Counted from the first letter of the stretch, positions 51,845-60,635 are shown. The stretch: DNA of 64,000 nt from Paenibacillus montanisoli (GCF_003268025.1 NZ_QLUW01000002.1:496001-560000); one strand, 5' to 3'. Program-made: numbers and translations. Notes: generated by a model not told the origin, from the sequence alone.

Positions 51845-51989
51845 CTAATATTTAGTTTCATAGTTCGCAAATTCCTGAAAGGTTTCGTCGAAATCCAATA
51901 TCTCCATTAAACCGATTGGTTCAAAAAAAATTTACCGATTGTTCATAGTACTCCCTAAAGACGATGATGCCAGATTCTTTAATTTTCAT
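51845..51989 (-). pseudogene. VOC-family gene remnant with frameshift
   Basis: ATG at 51989 has GGGAGGAG 4 nt upstream. It encodes MKIKESGIIVFREYYEQSV, like the start of many glyoxalase-type proteins, then hits TGA after an 8-T run. Removing one T joins it to a second stretch (PIGLMEILDFDETFQEFANY) that ends at 51845. Even repaired it would have only 47 residues against about 120, so it is decayed. Confidence 0.6.
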
Positions 51990-52105
51990 AATTCTCCTCC
52001 CTAAAGCAACTAATGAAAGGGTTTACATCTCCATATATTTAGTAGTACATTAGTGTCGGAACGTTAATTGTGTCCAAAAAAAATTGAATGAGAGGTGTAT
52101 TGACC

Positions 52106-53341
52106 ATGCCATTATTCGGAACATTGCTGCAGAATGACAAACGATTACGTATTTCGATCATGCTGATTGCCGGTATTGCCCTGTTGCTCTTCACACAGTT
52201 GAGAGCCCCGTTAGTCTTCGGCAGCCCATCCTCAGGAGAAACAGCGAATCTGAAAATCATGTCCTACAATATCTGGCTCGGAGGAGATCAAATTACTCTG
52301 GATAAGACTGCACAGGTTATCCAAGCAGCCGGAGCCGATCTCATCGGCATTCAAGAAGGCGGCGCGAACATCCCTGCTCTGGCTCAAAAACTGGGATTCT
52401 ACTATGACATCGGACAAGCGATTTTGAGCCGTTATCCGATCATCAAATCCGGAAACCCCGATTATGTGTATATCGAAGTTAAGCCAGGCAAAGTTGTTGC
52501 ATTCAGTAACGTTCACCTTCTCGCCTATCCTTATGGGCCTTATGATATTCGAGACGGCATTAGTTTGGAAACCGTTCTGAATAACGAGCAAAACATACAT
52601 ATGCAAGAGATGAAGAGCCGGTTCGAGAACCTGCCGGATCTGGCCCATCACGGCATTGCCGTGTTTCTGACGGGCGACTTTAACGTACCTTCTCATCTCG
52701 ATTGGATTGACGCTACGAAGAGCAGCCATTTCGGCATCACAGTCAATTGGCCGGTTTCGACAAAGCTGGAGCAATTGCAATTCCGTGACTCCTACAGGGA
52801 GATTCATTCGAATCCGGTAACTCACCCGGCTTATACCTGGACTTCGGAGATCAGATACCCTTATCCGAACGAAGTGCATGACCGCATCGATTTCGTCTAT
52901 GCTGCCGGCCCGTCCGTTACGACGAACAGCCAAGTCGTCGGAGAGAATGGACCTTATTCCGACATTGTGGTAACGCCTTGGCCTTCCGATCACAGAGCGA
53001 TGCTCTCCACTTTCACTGCACAGCTTGCTCCGATACCGGAAATCCCTGTCTCGACGACAACGGTTGCGACGGACAAAGCAGATTACGTTCAAGGCGAATC
53101 CATCGCCGTATCTTACACGAATGCATACGGTCCGAAGGATTGGGTCGGTATTTACCCTACTGGAACTGAGGTCAATCCCGACATCCCTTCGATCCAATGG
53201 CAATATATTGGAGACGCTGACGGCGGCACATTAACCTTCGATTCCTCTACTTTAGCGCCCGGAACGTATGATGCCGTACTACTGTACAATGACGGTTATC
53301 AGGAACTTAAGCGTACTACGTTCCAAGTGACCGCACCTTAA
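52106..53341 (+). CDS. Membrane-anchored or secreted endonuclease/exonuclease/phosphatase protein with C-terminal beta-sandwich
   Basis: 411 residues from ATG 52106 (GAGGTG 8 nt upstream). One N-terminal hydrophobic helix (ISIMLIAGIALLLF), then the DNase I-like domain: KIMSYNIWLGG, GIQEGG (Glu), FLTGDFNVPSHLDW (Asp, Asn), VHDRIDFVY and WPSDHRAM (Asp-His). Residues about 320-411 form an Ig-like domain with the motif KDWVGIYPTG and YNDGYQELKRTTF. The same domain occurs twice in the next protein. Possible substrates are nucleic acids or phospholipids outside the cell. Confidence 0.87.
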   Translation: MPLFGTLLQNDKRLRISIMLIAGIALLLFTQLRAPLVFGSPSSGETANLKIMSYNIWLGGDQITLDKTAQVIQAAGADLIGIQEGGANIPALAQKLGFYYDIGQAILSRYPIIKSGNPDYVYIEVKPGKVVAFSNVHLLAYPYGPYDIRDGISLETVLNNEQNIHMQEMKSRFENLPDLAHHGIAVFLTGDFNVPSHLDWIDATKSSHFGITVNWPVSTKLEQLQFRDSYREIHSNPVTHPAYTWTSEIRYPYPNEVHDRIDFVYAAGPSVTTNSQVVGENGPYSDIVVTPWPSDHRAMLSTFTAQLAPIPEIPVSTTTVATDKADYVQGESIAVSYTNAYGPKDWVGIYPTGTEVNPDIPSIQWQYIGDADGGTLTFDSSTLAPGTYDAVLLYNDGYQELKRTTFQVTAP

Positions 53342-53418
53342 TGAATACTAATCTGCGATGAGCCCAAATTGTGAAGGCTGCCGATATGAACTGCATACTA
53401 ATTAATAGGAGTGATTTA

Positions 53419-54987
53419 ATGAAAAAGCCAAAAAAGATTATCCCAGTCTCGCTTTTAGTGGCATTGCTATGCACAATGCTTCTAGGAAGCATCCCTTCAC
53501 TTGCACTTGCATCGACTGTTCTGACTACAAACTTCCAATCGATTCCGCAGGGCGGAAGCATTTCGATCAGTTACACAGGTACATCGAATAGTGACTGGAT
53601 CGGTATTTATCCCAAAGGGGTATTGCCCGGAGATAGAGAATCTTTGATTTGGGCGTATACCTCCGACTATGCTCAGCCTGACGGAGCAATGGACTTTTCA
53701 AAAATGACCGGCGGTACCGTCGGGAAGGTCGAAAATCTGGCTGTTGGTGATTATACCGCTTATTTGTGCTTGAATGACGGTTATGACATTCTTGCTCAAG
53801 TTGACTTTTCCGTTACCGGTGATGCGCCTTCTACCGGAGCTGCAACCATCAGTCTTTCAGCAAATACCATTGTCGCCGGCAACAGCCTTGAAGTTAGCTA
53901 TACCGGAACCTCGGCAAACGACTGGATTGGTATATTTGATAAAGGTGCTGTGCCTTCAAATGGTGCACCATATTATTACTGGTTCTATACCAGCTGGTAC
54001 GGACAACCGGATGGTAAAGTGGACCTTATAGAATTGACAGACGGATGGAGAGGAATCGAATCGCTTCCTCCAGGTGAATATTCCGCTGTTATACTCAAAA
54101 ATGACGGCTATGAAGTTTTGGCTTCAGCTGACTTTTCTGTAACCGAGTCCCCTGTCGCCGATAAAATCAAACCTAAATCCACAATCAAGGTTTTGGCCAT
54201 TGGTAACAGCTTTTCCGATGATGCTATGAGATTCCTTCCCTTTATCGCACAGAATGCGGGCGTCAATCTTGAAATAGCGAACCTTTACGTCGGCGGCTGT
54301 TCACTCGAGACACACTGGACGAACGCGACTAATGATATCAAGGCATATGATTACCACCAGCTTGGCAAGCCCAATAAGCAGGTTTCAATCAAGGAAGCAC
54401 TGGAGAGCGATGATTGGGACTTTGTGACATTCCAGCAGGTAAGCGGATTAAGTGGCATTCTGGATTCATATTTCCCATACCTTCCAAATCTTGTTGACTA
54501 TGTCAAAGGGATCGAGCCAAATGCAAAATTAGCACTTCATGAGACATGGGCTTATGCAAAAGACAGCACTCATCAAGATTTCCCAAGATATGACAATGAC
54601 CAGGATAAAATGTTTAATGCATTAAAGCAAGCATATCTTGATGCCGCGAAGAAAACCGGAATCTCGATCATCATACCGAGCGGTGAGTCATGGCAGAACG
54701 CCAGAGCGACTTCCATTGGCGATACGCTTACAAGAGACGGTTATCACGGAAACACAAAGGGACAGTATCTTGCGGCAGCGACATGGTTTTCAACGCTTAC
54801 CGGAAAAGATATATCCAAATCGGCATTTTCCCCGTATCCAAACCAGCCGGAGCTTGTCAGTCTGTTGAATCAGAGTGTTGATAAGGCTGTCAGCGAATAT
54901 AAAAACATTATAATTCCGGCAGCGAAAATACCACCGGGTATAATCGGAAAACCTCAGATTCCTGCAATATTTTCGTCCACGCGATGA
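53419..54987 (+). CDS. Secreted protein with two DWIGI-type beta-sandwich domains and a DUF4886 SGNH-like domain
   Basis: 522 residues from ATG 53419. Sec signal peptide (VSLLVALLCTMLLGSIPSLALA). Two related Ig-like domains follow, marked SDWIGIYPKG...LNDGYDILAQVDFSV and NDWIGIFDKG...KNDGYEVLASADFSV. The C-terminal 280 residues match DUF4886: VLAIGNSFSDDAMRFLP with a GNSxS nucleophile like SGNH hydrolases, and RDGYHGNTKGQYLAA with the Asp/His pair. Likely an extracellular esterase or deacetylase. It follows the nuclease-fold gene by 77 nt. Confidence 0.85.
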   Translation: MKKPKKIIPVSLLVALLCTMLLGSIPSLALASTVLTTNFQSIPQGGSISISYTGTSNSDWIGIYPKGVLPGDRESLIWAYTSDYAQPDGAMDFSKMTGGTVGKVENLAVGDYTAYLCLNDGYDILAQVDFSVTGDAPSTGAATISLSANTIVAGNSLEVSYTGTSANDWIGIFDKGAVPSNGAPYYYWFYTSWYGQPDGKVDLIELTDGWRGIESLPPGEYSAVILKNDGYEVLASADFSVTESPVADKIKPKSTIKVLAIGNSFSDDAMRFLPFIAQNAGVNLEIANLYVGGCSLETHWTNATNDIKAYDYHQLGKPNKQVSIKEALESDDWDFVTFQQVSGLSGILDSYFPYLPNLVDYVKGIEPNAKLALHETWAYAKDSTHQDFPRYDNDQDKMFNALKQAYLDAAKKTGISIIIPSGESWQNARATSIGDTLTRDGYHGNTKGQYLAAATWFSTLTGKDISKSAFSPYPNQPELVSLLNQSVDKAVSEYKNIIIPAAKIPPGIIGKPQIPAIFSSTR

Positions 54988-55071
54988 TCTGTGCAGGTTC
55001 GTTAATAGCAGCTTTGTATCAAGGTAGAAGAAACATACTCAACTAAATGGTGAAATAAGATTAATAGATAC

Positions 55072-55114
55072 AACAACCCGTGAAACGCATAAATAAATGC
55101 TTTCGCGGGTTGTT
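55072..55114 (+). terminator. Terminator after the DUF4886 gene
   Basis: Arms AACAACCCG...GAAACGCAT and ATGCTTTCGCGGGTTGTT with a short AT loop. It ends the two-gene secreted-protein unit. Confidence 0.75.
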
Positions 55115-55161
55115 TCACTTAGCGCTTCAAGCTGTTCTATCCTAACTGCGGTTTGATTACG

Positions 55162-55252
55162 TTATCCTGCCCATAACGTAGTAAAGCCGCCTATCGTGCC
55201 AGCAGCTTAGTCATAGGTGTTTATTGAGCTATAGTGCCCGTTAGCTTAATGG
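55162..55252. repeat. CCCGTTAG-family repeat, partly degenerate
   Basis: A degenerate left core (ATCCTGCCCATAACG), a middle variant (CCTATCGTGCCAGCAGC) and a good right core GAGCTATAGTGCCCGTTAGC. The right core runs into the stop codon of the lipoprotein gene at 55246. Confidence 0.65.
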
Positions 55253-55626
55253 TTATCTTCATTAGTTAACAGTACAATCTCTTTTGCAGTGACAACAAAC
55301 GGCTTTTTCTTAGCAATACTCTCTCTGATATTGACAGGTTTTTCAAAAACAACATTAACTATTGAACCCGATGAAAAATCGTCAATTTTTAAAGCTTTTC
55401 CTGATTCATCTCGAAAAATCGTTTGATGTGTATATTCAACATTACAGCCGTACCCCACTGCATCGATAGCGCCCTTTTTACCTTTGTTTGCCTCGTCTGA
55501 GCAGTCCACAACAAAGTGATTAGTCTCTACTTTTTCAATCTGCCCCTCAAGTCCCTCATCATCAGAGCTTCTGCAACCAACTAGCAATAAACCCAAACAG
55601 ATGAAAACAATTACAACCCGAAACAT
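55246..55626 (-). CDS. DUF3221-like lipoprotein
   Basis: 126 residues. Signal peptide with lipobox LVGC (Cys18). The mature part (GQIEKVETNHFVVDCSDEA, GSIVNVVFEKPVNIRES, VVTAKEIVLL) is a small beta-barrel like the DUF3221/YobA family. Function unknown. Its stop codon lies inside a repeat core, showing how closely the repeats hug gene ends here. Confidence 0.8.
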   Translation of the reverse strand: MFRVVIVFICLGLLLVGCRSSDDEGLEGQIEKVETNHFVVDCSDEANKGKKGAIDAVGYGCNVEYTHQTIFRDESGKALKIDDFSSGSIVNVVFEKPVNIRESIAKKKPFVVTAKEIVLLTNEDNH

Positions 55627-55682
55627 AAGATTACCTCCTCATCTAAATGTTTAGACGAGAAAACATATACTTTGTTGCGCAT

Positions 55683-55762
55683 GACTGCCAGTTAGCGCAA
55701 CAGGCTGCCGATTTTCGGCAGCCTGTCCTTTGTTGTGCTATAATGCCTGTTAGCTTAAAGGC
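55683..55762. repeat. CCCGTTAG-family repeat, composite unit
   Basis: Left core GACTGCCAGTTAGCGCAACA, hairpin arms AGGCTGCCGA and TCGGCAGCCT with a TTT loop, right core GCTATAATGCCTGTTAGCTT. The rest of the 300-nt gap before 55932 holds one more core and a hairpin. Confidence 0.75.
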
Positions 55763-55837
55763 TAACTTCGAGCCTCAGCCCAGCTTTATATTTCTCTACT
55801 TACTTAATTCGTAATAGTTCCAGCCTCCAACTGACCT

Positions 55838-55905
55838 CAACTATCGTGCCCGTTAGTTGAAGAAGAAATCGGCAAGACAGCTCACCTTTGGGCGAGCTTT
55901 TTTGT
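55838..55905. repeat. CCCGTTAG-family repeat with terminator-like hairpin
   Basis: CAACTATCGTGCCCGTTAGTTG has perfect arms CAACTA and TAGTTG. A hairpin GCTCACC/GGGCGAGC with TTTTTT follows within 20 nt on the plus strand. Confidence 0.7.
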
Positions 55906-55931
55906 TTTATTTGTGCATCTCGAGTCTTTGT

Positions 55932-56222
55932 CTAAAACAAATCTGGTCTTCTTTGTGAAAAGTAATACGGACGCTTTTCTATAAATTTAACCGCTTTATA
56001 ATCACTTAAGACTTCAGTATCCCTATCTACAAATCGTTCATTTTCCTTGCCGTTAAAGGATTTGCCTGTAATGATTTTCGTTACTTCAATAGTCCCATAG
56101 GATACACTCATTTTTGTTTGGTAACTATTTTTACTAAAACCATCACTGGTTGGTTGATACGTATGACTTATACCATCAAATTCTCCTGCTTTAAGTGCAG
56201 CTAAAACCTCTTCTCTTTTCAT
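55932..56222 (-). CDS. Uncharacterised 96-residue protein
   Basis: From ATG 56222 with AAGGAA about 8 nt upstream. Sequence starts MKREEVLAALKAGEFDGISH and contains a beta-rich middle (TKMSVSYGTIEVTKIITG). It has no signal peptide, membrane segment or known motif. Bracketed by repeats on both sides. Not recognised. Confidence 0.7.
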   Translation of the reverse strand: MKREEVLAALKAGEFDGISHTYQPTSDGFSKNSYQTKMSVSYGTIEVTKIITGKSFNGKENERFVDRDTEVLSDYKAVKFIEKRPYYFSQRRPDLF

Positions 56223-56343
56223 TTGACCGTTCCTTTCTGACACCAATGCGTTCTATTTTCACTATATTTTAACATAAGTATCCGATTCCTCTACTAACTC
56301 TTATTCAAGATAATAACCCGATTGTTAAACACAAATTAACCAC

Positions 56344-56433
56344 CACTCTTTAACTAACCTTCCCGTTAGTTGAATAGGCTGCCGATCAATCGGCAGCCTG
56401 TTACTGTGCAGTCGTACCCGTTAGCCTAATGAA
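56344..56433. repeat. CCCGTTAG-family repeat, composite unit
   Basis: Left core ACTAACCTTCCCGTTAGT, hairpin arms AGGCTGCCGAT and ATCGGCAGCCT with a CA loop, right core CAGTCGTACCCGTTAGCC. One of the cleanest copies. Confidence 0.78.
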
Positions 56434-56493
56434 TCTTGCCAAATGACCCGAAGCGCGAAAATGGTGTTATATAACGTACCTGACTTCTTCGAG

Positions 56494-57144
56494 TTACTTA
56501 ATGTCTTGCTCGTCATTCTCGCCAATGGCGATAAATTTCAAATAGGAGTCAATATCATTTGTCGTCGGTTTTTTTTCAAGTTCCGCGAGTATAGTTTCGC
56601 GACTCTCACGAACATGAGGCAGCTTTCTCGCCGCAGTGATTGCCCTTTCCTTTTCTCCGGCTTTCAAGTAAATGAAGCACAGCGCGGCGCGGGTCGTGTG
56701 ATGGACCTTTTCGCTTTGGCCACTTGATAACACGCGCTCACATAATGCAACGGCTTGAGATAGCTTGGCCGGGTCGCCATCAAGGGCAAGCGCCATTGAT
56801 AAATCCGACATGATCCCCTCGTCGTTCGGAAACGTCTTGAGCGCTTCGGAATAAACCGTAATGGCGGCGTTAATATCACCTTCCCGTAAATGATTATGCC
56901 CCACGGTGAAGATTGCGGTTTTCGTCTGCCGGTCATTGATTTTATCCATTCCGATGAGCGCATCTATACTGGTTTTATAAAGATTAGCTAACGCGGGCAA
57001 CAATGTGATATCGGGGAACGTGTCACCGCGCTCCCACTTACTCACGCTTTGAGCCGAAACGCCAAGCATTTCCGCCACTTCTTCCTGCGTAAGTTCTTTT
57101 CCCTTGCGTAAAGATTTGAGATTTTCGGCTATAAACATCATTTT
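56494..57144 (-). CDS. XRE-type HTH regulator with TPR-like C-terminus
   Basis: 216 residues from ATG 57144 (GGAG 8 nt upstream). HTH: LKSLRKGKELTQEEVAEMLGVSAQSVSKWERGDTFPDITLLPALA. The rest is helical repeats (GDINAAITVYSEALKTFPND) of TPR type, as in regulators that bind peptides or partner proteins. The 320-nt gap beyond its start holds no clear gene except the promoter of the next. Confidence 0.87.
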   Translation of the reverse strand, partial: KMMFIAENLKSLRKGKELTQEEVAEMLGVSAQSVSKWERGDTFPDITLLPALANLYKTSIDALIGMDKINDRQTKTAIFTVGHNHLREGDINAAITVYSEALKTFPNDEGIMSDLSMALALDGDPAKLSQAVALCERVLSSGQSEKVHHTTRAALCFIYLKAGEKERAITAARKLPHVRESRETILAELEKKPTTNDIDSYLKFIAIGENDEQDIK

Positions 57145-57468
57145 GTATTCTCCATAAAAATTTATTAGCGAAGCGCTTGATCTCATTATAATCAGAAGCA
57201 CGCCAATACTTAAGATCTCAATATGCGAGAAAATTTCAACTATAAGGCGAATCTAAAACCCGCCTCTAAACGCGGTCGCGCATCTTCGAAGGGCCCTCGG
57301 TAGAGGCATTTCTTAATTTGAACCAAGAAAATAAAGTATTTTCTTAGTGCTTAGGTTAAGATAAGTCCCCTGTTTAAGCACTACATTCTTCCCGCGTACG
57401 TTCTTTAATAGGTGATTGGAAATGGAATATAATGAGGAGGACGTAGTTAATAGAAAGGTGGGAGATTT

Positions 57469-57984
57469 TTGATAGAAACAAAACGTCTTATAATTAGAGA
57501 AATGATGCAGTCCGATTATGATGCATTGTGCGGAATATTGTGTGATGAGGAAGTAATGCGTGCTGCTTATGAAAGTGCATTCAACTTAGAAGAAGCACAA
57601 AATTGGCTTAACAGACATCTTAAAAGATATGAAGAGTATGGTTTTGGACTTTGGGCTGTTGTATTAAAAGAAACAAACGAAATGATTGGTCAATGTGGCT
57701 TGACAATGCAAGGCTGGAGAGAAAAAGAAATTTTGGAAATAGGATTTTTGTTTCAAAAAGCGTATTGGCACAAAGGTTACGCAACAGAAGCGGCAATTGC
57801 TTGCAAGGAATACGCTTTCTCAGTTCTTAATGCAAATAGGGTTTGTTCTATTATTAGGGACACAAATATAGCCTCTCAAAAAGTTGCTGTTCGAAACGGT
57901 ATGAATATTATTGATAAAGATACTAAGAATTTTAGGAATATAGATATGGAATTTTTTCTGTATTCTGTAGAGCGAACAAAATGA
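57469..57984 (+). CDS. GNAT acetyltransferase, RimJ/RimL type
   Basis: 171 residues from TTG 57469 with GGTGGGAG 4 nt upstream. IETKRLIIREMMQSDYDAL at the start, GFLFQKAYWHKGYATEAAIAC (acetyl-CoA loop) and DTNIASQKVAVRNGM. A TATAAT box lies about 40 nt upstream (57426-57434). Very AT-rich, unlike most genes of the left half. Confidence 0.87.
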   Translation: MIETKRLIIREMMQSDYDALCGILCDEEVMRAAYESAFNLEEAQNWLNRHLKRYEEYGFGLWAVVLKETNEMIGQCGLTMQGWREKEILEIGFLFQKAYWHKGYATEAAIACKEYAFSVLNANRVCSIIRDTNIASQKVAVRNGMNIIDKDTKNFRNIDMEFFLYSVERTK

Positions 57985-58019
57985 GCATAATACAAAGTAA
58001 AAAAAAATGCTAATGTGAT

Positions 58020-58040
58020 AATGTTCTTGGCACCCGACAC
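58020..58040. repeat. ATGTTCTTGTCA-family repeat
   Basis: ATGTTCTTGGCACCCGACAC, one of at least six related copies in this zone (also 58.57, 58.66-58.74 and 58.78 kb). Confidence 0.5.
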
Positions 58041-58124
58041 CTGCTGCTAGTGGAGCGCGAATTTACCGCTTATTAGCTCCCATGTACTCAAAGAGATAGC
58101 TAGCCGTCCATTCTCAGTAACAGA

Positions 58125-58154
58125 TCAGGCATCCCGAGTAATCGGGACGCCTGA
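58125..58154. terminator. Hairpin in a 300-nt gap
   Basis: Arms TCAGGCATCCCGA and TCGGGACGCCTGA with a short loop and no strong T-run. It lies between the GNAT gene and the convergent YolD-like gene and may end either. Confidence 0.55.
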
Positions 58155-58285
58155 CAAACAATTGAGTCATAATTACTATCAATTGTTGAGCCCGGCTTTG
58201 CTATCAGCGCTCCGGCAACTCGGCTGGCTCTCCTGCAGCTGCAGCTCACGCTCTCTTGTCGTTCACTTCATTTGAGCAGACCAAC

Positions 58286-58546
58286 TCAATCCCTTGGATA
58301 ATTCATGTTCATTATATCCATGAAAGGAACCTTATCCAATCCGTCTGCCGTATGCACATGGACCTTGCCCGTTCTGGAATCCATCGCTACGATTTGTCCC
58401 CGCACGCTCTCTTCTCTTCCCCAAACGGTCAACAGAATCACGGATTCCTCCTGAAAAGCCTCCACCAGCTGATTTCCTATCTCCTCCAGAACGAATTCGT
58501 CTCTGGTAGGTCTCTTCGGTACTTTCGCTTTTGCCACATTCGTCAC
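58286..58546 (-). CDS. YolD-like family protein
   Basis: 86 residues, GTG start with a weak GAAGG site. RGQIVAMDSRTGKVHVHTADGLDKVPFMDIMNMNY fits the YolD-like domain, a small beta-barrel often found next to Y-family DNA polymerase genes in Bacilli. No polymerase gene is adjacent here. Confidence 0.75.
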   Translation of the reverse strand: MTNVAKAKVPKRPTRDEFVLEEIGNQLVEAFQEESVILLTVWGREESVRGQIVAMDSRTGKVHVHTADGLDKVPFMDIMNMNYPRD

Positions 58547-58573
58547 GCCTTCGCTTAATATCTTGAAGCTCTA

Positions 58574-58801
58574 TTATAATATCTTGTCACCCGACACGTC
58601 ATCTATATTCGTTCGCGAATACGCACAAGAACTTGCCTGCTTAGACCTGCTCCGTCGGGAATGACATCATGTTCTTGTCAAAATCGGAAAAGACATCAAG
58701 TTCTTGTCATCGGCTTGTGACAAGAACTTGATGTCTTTAAATAAAAAAGCCACGATATACGCGGCTTTGATGGGATAATGTTCTTGTCACCCGACAGTTT
58801 C
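58574..58801. repeat. Cluster of ATGTTCTTGTCA-family repeats with a perfect inverted repeat
   Basis: Includes ATCTTGTCACCCGACA, ATGTTCTTGTCAAAATCGG, and a perfect 18-bp inverted repeat GACATCAAGTTCTTGTCA (58692-58709) with its complement (58718-58735) around an 8-nt loop, then ATGTTCTTGTCACCCGACAG. No gene is seen in 58547-59041; longer frames here are chance. Confidence 0.7.
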
Positions 58802-58871
58802 GAGTTCGAAGGTGTGAAGCGAACTAGATATACTTGAATTCGCGACATGAACATACATGAATTAAAAAAAT

Positions 58872-58938
58872 CGGGACAACTACTCATGCAGTAGCTGTCC
58901 CGTTGTATTAAGCTATTGTGCCCGTTAGCTGAACAACT
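58872..58938. repeat. CCCGTTAG-family repeat
   Basis: Hairpin arms GGGACAACTACT and AGTAGCTGTCCC, then right core AAGCTATTGTGCCCGTTAGC with arms AGCTA/TAGCT. A further lone core CTTCCCGTTAGTTCC lies at 58979-58993. Confidence 0.7.
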
Positions 58939-59041
58939 ACGAATGATTCCCGGTAGCCTGGTGTCTTTGTACGAACGCTTCCCGTTAGTTCCATTCAACT
59001 TGTTCTTTACTGGCAATGAATACGAGGTGATGAAGTTTTTA

Positions 59042-59392
59042 TTAATCTCTTGCACGGTAACCAAGGACTTCTTTTGTATCACCATCGACATAAGCGACAA
59101 TTGGTCCTAACATTGCGTCCCCTTTCGTATTGAAAGTCACCTTGTATAAATGGTCTTCCTTTTCTGGTAGCTCATCATTGTCTGGGGCGATGGCGGTAAT
59201 CTCGCTTAAAGTTGCCTCTTCAACTTTTGCAGATTTCCAATTACCCACCACTGTTTTCTTTTGGTTTTCGGAAAGATTATTCCATGCCACTTCTCGAATA
59301 GCTGAAGCTCCGTCTATCTGTTCATTGTTTGAACATCCGACAACTCCCAGCATCGTTAATAAAGCAAGCAAGATTATTATGGTTCTCTTCAT
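59042..59392 (-). CDS. Small lipoprotein of unknown function
   Basis: 116 residues from ATG 59392 with GGAGGGG 8 nt upstream; the longer frame is rejected. Signal peptide with lipobox GVVGC, then NNEQIDGASAIREVAWNNL and VTFNTKGDAMLGPIVAYVDG, with the ending KEVLGYRARD. It looks like a small extracytoplasmic beta protein. Not recognised. Confidence 0.8.
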   Translation of the reverse strand: MKRTIIILLALLTMLGVVGCSNNEQIDGASAIREVAWNNLSENQKKTVVGNWKSAKVEEATLSEITAIAPDNDELPEKEDHLYKVTFNTKGDAMLGPIVAYVDGDTKEVLGYRARD

Positions 59393-59483
59393 TTTGTTAA
59401 CCCCTCCAAAATTCGCAACTGTATAGATAAACGATGCAAATAAAAGTATTGTTGCTGGGAATATCAACTGGCCAATATAAATT

Positions 59484-59567
59484 TTGCCTGTTAATGTGGA
59501 ACAGGCCACCATTTTGATTGGCAGCCTGTTTATCATTGTACTATCGCGCCCGTTAGTTTAATGAAGT
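59484..59567. repeat. CCCGTTAG-family repeat, composite unit
   Basis: Left core TTTGCCTGTTAATG, hairpin arms AACAGGCcaCC and GGcaGCCTGTT, right core GTACTATCGCGCCCGTTAGT. Confidence 0.72.
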
Positions 59568-59616
59568 CTAAGAGCAATTCACAAATTTGAGGAATTAATT
59601 TTTTGACCCGTGCATC

Positions 59617-60123
59617 TTAGGCTTCAGCTTTCCACATAAAACAGATAGTTTCTCCTGTTTCAGCATCATATATGGTTGTAATTAATGGACACTTTACTAA
59701 TCGACCATCAAAGTTAATATCCTTGTTTGATTTTACTTGTACCACATAGACCATTCTGTCTCCATCTATTTCGAAAATAAGTTGGTCAGTATATCCTTGA
59801 TTAAAGCTTTCTTCGTACGTCATCAACTTCTTTAATTTGTAGTGAGCGTTATCAAGTTTCGATTCAGGAACAATACCTTGCATACTTTCTACATTTTTAA
59901 AGCTTTCAGGAGCTTTATTTTTATTTGCCTTTAATCTAATCTCATCAACCTTTATAGCACTTTCTCCATCAAGTTGTACGCTCGCTTTAACTTCTTTATA
60001 CGGTTTAAACTTTGCAACCTCATCGTGGGACTTCACTTGCAGGTGGTTCATCTCATCACCCCTGGGACAGCCTGTCACAACAACGACAAAAGAAAGAAAG
60101 AATACAATCATTCGAAATTTCAT
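59617..60123 (-). CDS. Lipoprotein of unknown function
   Basis: 168 residues from ATG 60123 (AGGGGA 8 nt upstream). Lipobox VVTGC after FFLSFVVVV. The mature part is rich in Lys, with TDQLIFEIDGDRMVYVVQVKS and LITTIYDAETGETICFMWKA. No family recognised. It is part of the set of small envelope proteins in this zone. Confidence 0.8.
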   Translation of the reverse strand: MKFRMIVFFLSFVVVVTGCPRGDEMNHLQVKSHDEVAKFKPYKEVKASVQLDGESAIKVDEIRLKANKNKAPESFKNVESMQGIVPESKLDNAHYKLKKLMTYEESFNQGYTDQLIFEIDGDRMVYVVQVKSNKDINFDGRLVKCPLITTIYDAETGETICFMWKAEA

Positions 60124-60224
60124 TTCACATTCCCCTATTTTCAAGATGTTTCGAAGACGTTCTGTTTGTTAAGTAAGTTACGTTCATCAGTTTGAAAAAT
60201 AGTGGGATGTCACATTACCGTTCA

Positions 60225-60318
60225 GCTAAACTGCCCTTTTCTTCAACGAAAAACAGCAGCTGATCATTAAGCCAGCTGCTGTCGTGTTGTATTGATCGAT
60301 AGTGCCCGTTAGCTTATG
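60225..60318. repeat. CCCGTTAG-family repeat, composite unit
   Basis: Left core AGCTAAACTGCCCTTTTC (degenerate), hairpin arms CAGCAGCTG and CAGCTGCTG, right core GATCGATAGTGCCCGTTAGC. Confidence 0.68.
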
Positions 60319-60326
60319 AAACGAAC

Positions 60327-60635
60327 TTAAAATACTGGGGACTGCTTGCCATCAACTTCAGGAATTGAAGTTGGAAAAATCATTCCGATAATGCCCACAC
60401 CCGCGTAGGTGTTGTATTCGGTCATAAAGTCAGTCTGTTGCCTTACAACCGAAAGTTCATGTATTGAGAAAAGTAAATAATTTTTGCTTCGAAAATCAAC
60501 AGGCTGTAAAGGAGTGCTTCTTTGATAATTGGTGACTTCTTTCTTAAGCACCCATTTTACGAAATCGGACCTATCAGGATTTGTCCACAACAGAGTAAGT
60601 AAGAATACACCTACCAAAAGAATTAGCAGTCTCAC
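60327..60635 (-). CDS. DUF4359-like small membrane-anchored protein
   Basis: 102 residues from GTG 60635, 6 nt after GAGGGGAGG; the longer ATG frame lacks this site. One N-terminal helix (LLILLVGVFLLTLLW) is followed by TNPDRSDFVKWVL, the 'TNPxxxDFxxW' pattern of DUF4359. Function unknown. Confidence 0.72.
   Translation of the reverse strand: MRLLILLVGVFLLTLLWTNPDRSDFVKWVLKKEVTNYQRSTPLQPVDFRSKNYLLFSIHELSVVRQQTDFMTEYNTYAGVGIIGMIFPTSIPEVDGKQSPVF

Noticed and set aside
58696..59100. 134-residue open frame on the minus strand
   Set aside because: It runs through both repeat families and overlaps a clear lipoprotein gene in another frame; composition is random and there is no ribosome site.
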